From assembly GCA_030586765.1 (NCBI GenBank), contig JAUQZZ010000035.1:1-14749 (forward strand): a DNA stretch of 14,749 bases, written 5' to 3'. This DNA comes from Candidatus Brocadiales bacterium. Lineage in GTDB: Bacteria; Planctomycetota; Brocadiia; Brocadiales; Bathyanammoxibiaceae. Shown in pieces: positions 6,427 through 12,461 of this stretch. Below the pieces are notes generated by a model, which saw nothing but the letters and a program-made list of their open reading frames with translations, did not search any database and was not told where the DNA came from. The translations under genes and the position numbers were made by a program. The number at the start of each line of letters is the position of its first letter. Position 1 is the first letter of the stretch.

Positions 6427-7868
6427 TATACGGAGAGTTTAATGGGTTCCTCGATTAAGGACTTATATCTTTCCAAGAGGGGCGCTACCCTTTCTTTCAA
6501 GAATTCCTCTACCTGCTGAGGTGCCCTGCCCACAAAGTCCCTTGGGTTGAGGAGGCTGGGGAGCTGGGTCTTTATACTGGAGAAGGACGGGTCACTGGCA
6601 ATCCTCTCCAGCAGGTCGTTGTCCCTACCCTCCTCCTTGACCAGTCGGGCGGATTCCATGGCATGCACGCGGAGTCTTTCGTGGAGTAGCTGTCGGTCGC
6701 CATCGGCCTTAGTGGCCTCCATGAGGATGCGCTCCGTGGCCAGGAAGGGCAGTTCCTGCCTTACGCGGCGTTCAATGACCTTTGGATAGGCCCTTAGCCC
6801 TGCGGCCACATTGTGCACCAGGTTTAAAAGACCCTCTGTGGCCAGGAAGGTCTCAGGGATGGCCAGGCGGCGGTTGGCAGAGTCGTCCAGTGTCCTCTCA
6901 AACCACTGACCTGCGGCGTTGAAGGCCGGGTTAAGGCTCCCGCAGATGACAAAGCGGGCCAGGCCTGCTATCCTCTCTGACATTACGGGGTTCCTCTTGT
7001 GAGGCATGGCAGAGGAGCCCACCTGCTCGGCCTCAAAGGGCTCTTCCATCTCCTGGAGATTTTGTAACAACCTGATGTCGTTAGAAAACTTGTGGGCTGA
7101 TTGACCAATCCCTGCCAGGAGGCACAGGACCTGGCTGTCCACCTTTCTGGTATAGGTCTGGCCTGTGATGGGGTATGAGCCCTTGAAGCCCATCTTCTGG
7201 GCTACTAGCTCCTCTAGCCTTTTTACCTTTTCTTCATCCCCTTCAAAAAGGGCCATGAAGCTGGCCTGGGTACCTGTGGCCCCCTTTGCCCCCTGGAACC
7301 TGAGCCTCTCCAGGCGATATTCTAGGTCCTCCATGTCCAGGAGGAAGTCCTGCAGCCATAGGCATACCCTCTTACCTACCGTGGTGAGCTGGGCAGGCTG
7401 ATAGTGGGTGAAGGCCACGGTTATCAGGTGCTGATGTTTCTTGGCCTGCTGGGCCAGGGTACTCAGGACGCTCGCAAGCCTGCGCCTCAGTATCTCTAGG
7501 CCGTCTCTCATGAGGATTAGGTCTGTATTATCCAGTACAAAGGCACTGGTGGCCCCCAGGTGTATGATGGGCTTGGCCTTAGGACACTGGAGGCTGAAGG
7601 CCTGGAGGTGGGCCATAACATCGTGCCTGAGCCTGGATTCTATCTCTCGTACTTTGTCGTAGTCTATATTTTCCTCGTGCTGGCGCATCTCCTCTATCTG
7701 GGCCCTGGAGACCATGGGCAGGCCCAGTTCATGTTCTGCCTCGGCCAGGGCTATCCAGAGTTTGCGCCAGAGGATATGACGCCTTTTGTCGGAAAAAAGA
7801 TGGGCCATCTCTAGGCTGGCGTATCTATCCACTAAGGGGTTCTGATAGGTGTCGTGTCTTTCCTGCAA
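6426..7868 (-). CDS. purB: Adenylosuccinate lyase, animal-like form
   Basis: This fumarase-superfamily enzyme cleaves SAICAR and adenylosuccinate in purine synthesis. Strong blocks are YQNPLVDRYAS at the start, RLRHDVMAH, HLGATSAFVLDNTDL, FTHYQPAQLTTVGKR (catalytic-His region), ATGTQASF and the signature GSSAMPHKRNP (284-294, mobile catalytic-serine loop), then QWFERTLDDSANRR. These match human ADSL, as I recall it, much more closely than Bacillus or E. coli PurB. I choose TTG at 7868 (480 residues): AGGAG lies seven bases upstream and the homologous region begins a few residues later. The frame is open back to 7937, but those 23 extra codons are translated hairpin repeat. The stop overlaps the thiE start by one base, and the VIT1-like gene follows, forming one transcription unit. 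Confidence 0.97.
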   Translation of the reverse strand: MQERHDTYQNPLVDRYASLEMAHLFSDKRRHILWRKLWIALAEAEHELGLPMVSRAQIEEMRQHEENIDYDKVREIESRLRHDVMAHLQAFSLQCPKAKPIIHLGATSAFVLDNTDLILMRDGLEILRRRLASVLSTLAQQAKKHQHLITVAFTHYQPAQLTTVGKRVCLWLQDFLLDMEDLEYRLERLRFQGAKGATGTQASFMALFEGDEEKVKRLEELVAQKMGFKGSYPITGQTYTRKVDSQVLCLLAGIGQSAHKFSNDIRLLQNLQEMEEPFEAEQVGSSAMPHKRNPVMSERIAGLARFVICGSLNPAFNAAGQWFERTLDDSANRRLAIPETFLATEGLLNLVHNVAAGLRAYPKVIERRVRQELPFLATERILMEATKADGDRQLLHERLRVHAMESARLVKEEGRDNDLLERIASDPSFSSIKTQLPSLLNPRDFVGRAPQQVEEFLKERVAPLLERYKSLIEEPIKLSV

Positions 7869-7875
7869 AAAATTG

Positions 7876-7880
7876 CTCCT
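7876..7880 (-). promoter_or_regulatory. Shine-Dalgarno AGGAG fixing the purB TTG start
   Basis: AGGAG on the minus strand is seven bases from TTG 7868. It decides against the longer in-frame start at 7937, which has no such site and would translate repeat DNA. Confidence 0.8.
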
Positions 7881-7902
7881 ATGGTAACGTAATTTGTAAT
7901 TG

Positions 7903-7936
7903 TCCGCCAGAAGCGGATCTGTGCGCCAGAGGCGCA
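7903..7936. repeat. Tandem pair of small hairpins upstream of purB
   Basis: Two adjacent inverted repeats: TCCGC/GCGGA (7903-7917, loop CAGAA) and TGCGCC/GGCGCA (7922-7936, loop AGA). They lie 23 bases before the purB ribosome site, so they would fold in the purB 5' leader if transcription starts upstream. Confidence 0.75.
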
Positions 7937-7938
7937 TC

Positions 7939-7970
7939 GGGTATCGCAGGGCTTAAGCCCTGCGATACCC
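7939..7970. repeat. Perfect 32-base palindrome
   Basis: Arms of 14 bases (GGGTATCGCAGGGC and its complement) around central TTAA. It is perfectly self-complementary, with no U-tract. Its minus-strand flank TACCCGATGC recurs near 9887-9896 beside another palindrome, suggesting one repeat family. Confidence 0.9.
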
Positions 7971-7995
7971 ACAACTACTAATGTCAGTTTGTAGT

Positions 7996-8013
7996 TGCTC
8001 GATTTATCGAGCA
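7996..8013. repeat. Hairpin TGCTCGA/TCGAGCA
   Basis: Seven-base arms around TTTA. The arm core resembles the GTCGAGC/GCTCGAC hairpin at 14654-14669 at the right edge. Confidence 0.7.
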
Positions 8014-8014
8014 T

Positions 8015-8058
8015 TGTAGGGCAAGGCTTTAGTCCGCCTTAGGCGGATTTGCCCTACA
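8015..8058. repeat. Nested palindrome
   Basis: Outer arms TGTAGGGCAA / TTGCCCTACA enclose an inner hairpin TCCGCC-TTA-GGCGGA (8033-8047). The inner core is repeated within the hairpin at 9867-9885. The outer ends, TGTAG and CTACA, match the ends of other repeats here. Confidence 0.85.
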
Positions 8059-8077
8059 GCCCCATAATTGTTCAACC

Positions 8078-8105
8078 GTAGGGGCACGTTGCAACGTGCC
8101 CCTAC
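8078..8105. repeat. 28-base palindrome, copy 1
   Basis: A perfect palindrome running GTAGGGGCACGTTG then its complement. It lies 19 bases past the pyrE stop. An identical copy lies on the other side of pyrE at 8778-8805, exactly 700 bases away. Confidence 0.95.
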
Positions 8106-8124
8106 CATTAATACCAGAATTTAT

Positions 8125-8685
8125 TCATATCCCCAGACTTCTTTTGGTAAACAAGGGTTCGAATACGAGGCCCTTGGACTCGATATTCTCTCTGCCACCC
8201 TCTTCCCTGTCTATAACGCACAATACCTTTTTAACCCTGGCCCCTGCCTGCTTGAGGGTCTCTACGGCGCGGATGGCCTGCTCCCCTGTGGTAACCACAT
8301 CCTCTATTAATAAGACCTCATCTCCTGTGGATATGCGGCCCTCCACCAGCTTCTTAGTGCCATGACCCTTTTTTACCTTTCGTACAATCACAAAGGGCAG
8401 CCTGCTCTTAAGGGACAGGGCCGTGGCCAGAGGTATGGCACCTATCTCCATCCCTGCCAGTTTAGTGGTACTCTTGGGCACCATGTTGGCAAGGTGTTCT
8501 ATTATCTCGGAGAGGAGTTCTGGCTGGGTCTCAAAGGCGTACTTGTCAAAGAGGTAATTACTCTTTTTCCCAGAGCTTAAGGTAAAGTTGCCTTTAAGGT
8601 ACGAGGCCTCCACTATCCTTCTTCCCAGAGTCTCTTTGTCCATTAATGATTGCGTAAGCTCTTTATTAGGATATATCTCCTTCAA
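8125..8685 (-). CDS. pyrE: Orotate phosphoribosyltransferase
   Basis: This enzyme transfers phosphoribose from PRPP to orotate, giving OMP in pyrimidine synthesis. The 186 residues show the type I PRTase fold: GNFTLSSGKKSNYLFDKY (32-49), GMEIGAIPLATAL (78-90), the flexible catalytic loop RKVKKGHGTKKLVEG (102-116) and the PRPP-binding motif VLLIEDVVTTGEQ (124-136). Two starts are possible. TTG 8685 has AGGAAG six bases upstream. ATG 8643 (172 residues) lacks a ribosome site, although MDKETLGRRIVEA is where most homologues begin. I keep TTG 8685, with moderate trust. The gene sits alone between two identical palindromes. A TAGAAT-like sequence about 25 bases upstream may be a -10 box, but no convincing -35 pairs with it. 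Confidence 0.95.
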   Translation of the reverse strand: MKEIYPNKELTQSLMDKETLGRRIVEASYLKGNFTLSSGKKSNYLFDKYAFETQPELLSEIIEHLANMVPKSTTKLAGMEIGAIPLATALSLKSRLPFVIVRKVKKGHGTKKLVEGRISTGDEVLLIEDVVTTGEQAIRAVETLKQAGARVKKVLCVIDREEGGRENIESKGLVFEPLFTKRSLGI

Positions 8686-8691
8686 TCTTTA

Positions 8692-8697
8692 CTTCCT
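8692..8697 (-). promoter_or_regulatory. Shine-Dalgarno AGGAAG for the pyrE TTG start
   Basis: AGGAAG lies six bases from TTG 8685 on the minus strand. The competing ATG at 8643 has no purine-rich site at proper spacing. Confidence 0.5.
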
Positions 8698-8777
8698 TAG
8701 AGATACAGAATAAATTCTAACAGATTTTATTTATAGGGGAAATAGTATTTCTATCCTTAGAGGAAAGTCTCTTTGCA

Positions 8778-8805
8778 GTAGGGGCACGTTGCAACGTGCC
8801 CCTAC
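8778..8805. repeat. 28-base palindrome, copy 2
   Basis: Identical in all 28 bases to 8078-8105. It lies between the acyltransferase stop (8842) and pyrE. The surrounding bases are unrelated to those of copy 1 beyond the palindrome. Confidence 0.95.
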
Positions 8806-8841
8806 GGCTAGTAGACCTGTGGGGTATTTCTGGTGAAGAGG

Positions 8842-9836
8842 TTACACCCCATGTATAGGGAACACCCTTCTCAAATTATACAGGAAGAGTACGCTGGGAA
8901 GAAAGACCGAAACCATGGTCAGGGCCCATCTTATCCCCAGGAAGGCCTTACTTGTCACCAAACTATGATGTCGTAAAAAGGGTGTTGATAAAAGGCGGTG
9001 AAGGGATACGCCCACAAGAAAGGCAAGGAATTGTACTAAAAAATACGCCGTCATAAAACCATTTAGGGTATTAGAGGCCAGGCTTATGGTATATTCATGG
9101 AATATACCGCTGACCATGAAGGTAAGAAAGACCGCCCTCCAGAAATGATGGCGGCCTCCTGCTTTTATAAAGACGTTGTCTCTTAGCCATTCATGTACTG
9201 GTATATTCCATCTGGTCCAGAATTCTCCTGGGGAGGAAGACCTCAGTGGGTTAAGGAAGAATTCGGGGACCTTATAGCCTGCAAGGCGATGCAAATTTAT
9301 GACAAGGACAGCCGCACCCATGGCAAGGAAATAATATTCCAGGCCCAGGCTTAGGTAATCTATGAGGGGTGAGACCTTCCACCATGCGAAGTGGCGGTTG
9401 AGGAGTAAGAGGGTTATTCCAAGACCTGCGTATAAAAGCCCAGAGGCTAGATTCTTAAAGACAATCGCTCTTGATGGGGGGCTAGGGTCCTTAAGAAAGC
9501 TCTTATTTATGTTGGTCGTGTATAGACAATCAAAGGAATAAAAGAATCTCCTAAAGCCCTTGTTTTCTTCCTGAAGGTGGGCGTATCTATTGTAGTAGTC
9601 TATGAGTTTAAATATGTGGAGGGCGGTATAATTTAGAATAAAATACTTAATTATGGGATGACTCGCAGGGAGGGACAGGGGTATAGAGATTAGAAGTAAG
9701 ATAGAGCCCCAAAAAAGAAATTTTTTTTTAGCTCCTCAGTCTGTCTTGTTATTATCCAGAAGCCAGAGACCCTGGACAGAAGATTCAGAATCACTATCAA
9801 TGCTACTAGTAAGGGGAATTTTGTCTCTGCGTCCAT
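8842..9836 (-). CDS. MBOAT-family O-acyltransferase (wax-synthase-like), split by a -1 frameshift at an A9 tract
   Basis: The gene lies in two frames. The first starts at ATG 9836 (MDAETKFPLLVALIVILN...) and would stop near 9693. The second is open from 9735 to the stop at 8842 and continues the protein with no usable start until 9321. Joined at the A9 tract (9721-9729) they give about 331 residues with many hydrophobic helices. The C-terminal half has the MBOAT_2/wax-synthase layout: NPLRSSSPGEFWTRWN, HEWLRDNVF and SGIFHEY, whose His (codon 9097-9099) is the expected catalytic histidine. Such enzymes acylate alcohols or sugars within the membrane; the substrate here is unknown. The gene may be expressed by slippage, be a fresh pseudogene, or reflect an indel error in the sequence. 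Strong coding character over both parts favours a real full-length protein. It stands between groEL and pyrE. Confidence 0.83.
9721..9729 (-). other. A9 slippery tract at the acyltransferase frame break
   Basis: On the coding strand the frame reads CTA AAA AAA AAT, containing the heptamer A AAA AAA in the correct phase for -1 ribosomal slippage. A one-base slip moves reading into KFLFWGS, the frame of the remaining protein. One added A in the mRNA would do the same. Confidence 0.6.
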
Positions 9837-9866
9837 CCGTCAATTCTTATTAATGACTTGTAGCGT

Positions 9867-9885
9867 CGTCCGCCTTAGGCGGACG
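9867..9885. repeat. Hairpin CGTCCGCC-TTA-GGCGGACG after groEL
   Basis: Perfect 8-base arms begin 17 bases past the groEL stop. It shares the TCCGCCTTAGGCGGA core with 8033-8047 and the TGTAGCGT lead (plus strand, from about 9860) with the repeats near 559-657. It may serve as a 3' end for groESL mRNA. No U-run follows, so it is not a standard intrinsic terminator. Confidence 0.75.
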
Positions 9886-9902
9886 TACCCGATGCACCCT
9901 TC

Positions 9903-11525
9903 TTAATGCATGTGCATGCCGGGCCTTGGTGTAGGGGCTGCGGGTTTTTTCTCTGGTATCTCACCCACCAGGGCATCGGTGGTTAAGAGGAGAGAAGCGA
10001 TACTTGAGCCGTTTTGAAGAGCAGCCCTTACCACCTTTCTGGGGTCTATAATCCCCGCCTTCATCATATCGGTGTATTCACCCCTTGCCACATCAAAACC
10101 CTGGTTTCCTGCGGCCTCTTTGACTTTTTGAAGGACTACCTCCCCGTCGAAACCGCCATTTTCTGCTAGCTGTTTTATAGGGGCCTCCAGGGCCTTTCTG
10201 AGGATATCGCGCCCTACCCTTTCGTCGCCCACCAGTTCCAGGGTGTCCAGGACCCTGGCCGCCCTGAGGAGGGCCACTCCGCCTCCTGGCAGTATCCCCT
10301 CCTCAATAGCCGCCCTGGTGGCGTGGAGGGCATCCTCCATGCGTGCCTTTTTCTCCTTCATCTCCGCCTCGGTGGCAGCCCCCACGTTTATCTCGGCCAC
10401 CCCTCCTGCGAGCTTTGCCAGGCGTTCCTGGAGCTTCTCTTTGTCATAGTCAGAGGTGGTGGTCTGGACCTCCTTACGTATCTGTTCCAGCCTGCCCCGG
10501 ATATTTTCCTTATTTCCTGCACCTTCCACAATAGTGGTAGTGTCCTTGTCTATAATGACCTTCTTTGCACTACCCAGGTCAGAGAGGTCTATCTTTGAGA
10601 GGTCTATGCCCAGGTCCTCAAAGATGGGATTAGCCCCTGTTAGCATAGCTATATCCTCCAGCATCGCCTTACGCCTATCGCCAAAGCCAGGGGCTTTAAC
10701 CGCTGCAGAGTTTAGGGTGCCGCGGAGTTTATTTACTACCATGGTGGCCAGGGCCTCTCCTTCCACCTCCTCGGCAATGACCAGAAGGGGCCTGCCTGAC
10801 CGAGCCACCTTTTCCAGTAGGGGAATAAGGTCTTTTATCTGAGAGAGTTTCTTCTCGTGAACCAGGATAAGGGGGTTTTCCAGAATAACCTCCATAGTTT
10901 CAGGGTCGGTGACAAAGTATGGGGATAGGTAGCCCTTGTCAAATTGCATGCCCTCCACCCAGTCAACAGCGGTTTCGAGTCCCTTACCTTCCTCTATAGT
11001 GACAACTCCGTCTTTACCTACCCTTTCCAAGGCATTAGCGATATGTGAACCAATCTCTTCGTCACCATTAGCGGCAATGGTGGCTACCTGCATGATTTCC
11101 TTTTTGCCTGCAACCTGGATGCTCATCTTGTTAAGTTCATTTACTACCTTTTCCAGGGCCTTTTCTATGCCTCTGCGGATGGCCATGGCGTTTGCCCCAG
11201 CGGTTATATTCTTTAGACCTTCCAGGAATATGGCCTCTGCTATCACTGTAGCGGTAGTGGTACCGTCTCCTGCCACGTCGCTGGTCTTGGAGGATACTTC
11301 TTTAATCATCCTTGCCCCGACGTCTTCATACGGGTCTTCCAGTTCTATCTCCTTGGCAACAGTAACCCCATCCTTGGTGATAGTGGGGGAGCCAAAGCTT
11401 TTTTCTATAATGACGTTTCTACCCCTGGGCCCCAGGGTGACTTTCACTGCCTGGGCTGCCTTGCTCATACCCTTGCGGATGACCTCCGAGGCCTCCTGCT
11501 TATATAAGACCTTCTTTGCTGCCAT
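9903..11525 (-). CDS. groL: Chaperonin GroEL (60 kDa subunit)
   Basis: This subunit forms the double-ring ATP-driven folding chamber capped by GroES. The 540 residues are full length. Nucleotide-site motifs are TLGPRGRNV (30-38), TKDGVTVAKE (50-59, with D52) and AGDGTTTAT (85-93, with D87), at the same numbering as E. coli GroEL. The family signature region RAAIEEGILPGGG is present. The C-terminal tail is not a run of Gly-Gly-Met repeats but Pro-rich, ending PRPGMHMH, which is unusual and might bind metal weakly. The start has GGAG seven bases upstream and follows groES by 15 bases. No CIRCE operator (TTAGCACTC inverted repeat) or clear heat-shock promoter was found upstream of the operon. 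Confidence 0.99.
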   Translation of the reverse strand: MAAKKVLYKQEASEVIRKGMSKAAQAVKVTLGPRGRNVIIEKSFGSPTITKDGVTVAKEIELEDPYEDVGARMIKEVSSKTSDVAGDGTTTATVIAEAIFLEGLKNITAGANAMAIRRGIEKALEKVVNELNKMSIQVAGKKEIMQVATIAANGDEEIGSHIANALERVGKDGVVTIEEGKGLETAVDWVEGMQFDKGYLSPYFVTDPETMEVILENPLILVHEKKLSQIKDLIPLLEKVARSGRPLLVIAEEVEGEALATMVVNKLRGTLNSAAVKAPGFGDRRKAMLEDIAMLTGANPIFEDLGIDLSKIDLSDLGSAKKVIIDKDTTTIVEGAGNKENIRGRLEQIRKEVQTTTSDYDKEKLQERLAKLAGGVAEINVGAATEAEMKEKKARMEDALHATRAAIEEGILPGGGVALLRAARVLDTLELVGDERVGRDILRKALEAPIKQLAENGGFDGEVVLQKVKEAAGNQGFDVARGEYTDMMKAGIIDPRKVVRAALQNGSSIASLLLTTDALVGEIPEKKPAAPTPRPGMHMH

Positions 11526-11540
11526 TGTCTCTCTCCGTTT

Positions 11541-11834
11541 TTATTCTATAACTGCAAGGATGTCATCCTCAGACATGAGTAGATACTCCTCACCCTCTAT
11601 CTTTACCTCGGTTCCGGCATAAGAGGTGAAGATTACTTTATCACCCTTTTTAAGTGAGCTCTTGGCCCTTTCGCCGCTCTTCAGGAGTTTACCCTCCCCC
11701 AGCTCGACAACCTTGCCTTGTTTCGGTTTCTCCTTGGCAGTTTCGGGGAGGACAATCCCCCCAGGGGTCTTTTCCTCCGCTTCTAGCCGCTTTATTAAGA
11801 CCTTTTCTCCCAGTGGCTTGACCTTTATCTTCAT
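11541..11834 (-). CDS. groS: Co-chaperonin GroES
   Basis: This 97-residue heptameric lid binds GroEL. The mobile loop EEKTPGGIVLPETA (20-33) carries the hydrophobic IVL tripeptide that docks onto GroEL. The fold-typical PLGEKVLIKR near the N-terminus, GDKVIFTSYAGTEVKIEGEEYLLM in the second half and the DILAVIE end are all present. Its ATG overlaps the stop of the upstream response regulator as ATGA (four bases), and an AAGGAGAAGG site lies inside that gene's last codons, so GroES can be initiated independently as well as by coupling. Confidence 0.98.
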   Translation of the reverse strand: MKIKVKPLGEKVLIKRLEAEEKTPGGIVLPETAKEKPKQGKVVELGEGKLLKSGERAKSSLKKGDKVIFTSYAGTEVKIEGEEYLLMSEDDILAVIE

Positions 11835-12307
11835 TTATCCTTCTCCTTTTTTTGAAATTCCTTGGATTCCACTGCGTGCAGATAGTACTTCCTTATTATT
11901 CGTTCCATGGCAAAGTGGAGTATCTTTAGGTTGATGGGTTTCGATATAACGGTATAGGCCTCTGCTGAAAGGGCACTGAGCATCAACTCCTTAGAGGTAC
12001 GCTCTGAAAGGAGTATGCAAGGCAGTACTAACTTTGTCTCCTTCTTGATGAATCTGAAGGTTTCCAGGCCACTTATATCTGGCAGGTAGACGTCCATTAT
12101 TAGGGCATGCAGAAGAACCTCCCTAGCAATCCTGATAGCCTCTCTACCACAACTGGCCTGGTAGGTATTGTAGCCCTCCGGCTCAAAGGTCTCCCTTATG
12201 CTCCTGCGGCAGCCTTCGTCCTTGTCCGTTATCAAGAGCGAATACGGCCCTGTGTAGGTCGGATAGGTTGTCATCTTGATAGAAGATGGGTGCAAAATAT
12301 ATGCCAA
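11831..12307 (-). CDS. Single-domain response regulator (receiver only)
   Basis: A 158-residue protein made of one receiver domain (about 22-140) with a short Lys/Glu-rich tail and no DNA-binding or enzymatic output. The phosphorylation machinery is complete: acidic pocket D28, D30 and E31 in LLITDKDEG, phospho-acceptor D72 in LIMDVYLPDISGLE, switch S101 in ILLSERTS and K123 in ISKPIN. The start is TTG 12307, backed by AAGGAGG six bases upstream; an ATG at 12274 lacks a site and would still keep the domain. It overlaps groES by four bases (ATGA). Such lone receivers usually relay phosphate or act by protein contact. A chaperonin link is inference from coupling. The 154 bases upstream hold an AT-rich patch (about 12388-12410) that may contain the operon promoter, but no clear box pair. 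Confidence 0.9.
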   Translation of the reverse strand: MAYILHPSSIKMTTYPTYTGPYSLLITDKDEGCRRSIRETFEPEGYNTYQASCGREAIRIAREVLLHALIMDVYLPDISGLETFRFIKKETKLVLPCILLSERTSKELMLSALSAEAYTVISKPINLKILHFAMERIIRKYYLHAVESKEFQKKEKDK

Positions 12308-12313
12308 TAGAGT

Positions 12314-12320
12314 CCTCCTT
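12314..12320 (-). promoter_or_regulatory. Shine-Dalgarno AAGGAGG for the response-regulator TTG start
   Basis: This near-perfect anti-16S complement is six bases from TTG 12307. It settles the start in favour of TTG over the downstream ATG at 12274. Confidence 0.85.
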
Positions 12321-12461
12321 AGGTGGATTTGTAAAGAGGGCAGTTAACATCCACAGAAAGGCAGGCTATGGGGGGGCCACCGATATAAGATTAAAAAATA
12401 TTTACACTTAGTAATAGGGGGAACACGGCTTACCTCAGAAGTGAGGGTCTCTTTTAATAGC

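Noticed and set aside
6420..6440. TPP riboswitch controlling thiE
   Set aside because: thiE starts on the purB stop codon, leaving no leader, and no thi-box sequence is seen upstream.
7903..8105. CRISPR-like array
   Set aside because: The repeats are palindromes of different sequence and spacing, without a constant direct repeat or uniform spacers, and no cas genes are present.
9867..9885. Rho-independent terminator of groEL
   Set aside because: The stem is good, but the bases after it on the minus strand contain no U-run, and the same core recurs elsewhere as a repeat.
10936..11622. 228-codon plus-strand ORF
   Set aside because: It lies antisense across groEL and groES and is Ser/Thr-rich low-complexity, as expected from the complement of chaperonin codons.
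12308..12461. CIRCE operator or sigma-32 promoter for the groESL unit
   Set aside because: No TTAGCACTC/GAGTGCTAA pair is present. A CCCCCCAT sequence near 12370 resembles a heat-shock -10, but no matching -35 lies at proper distance.
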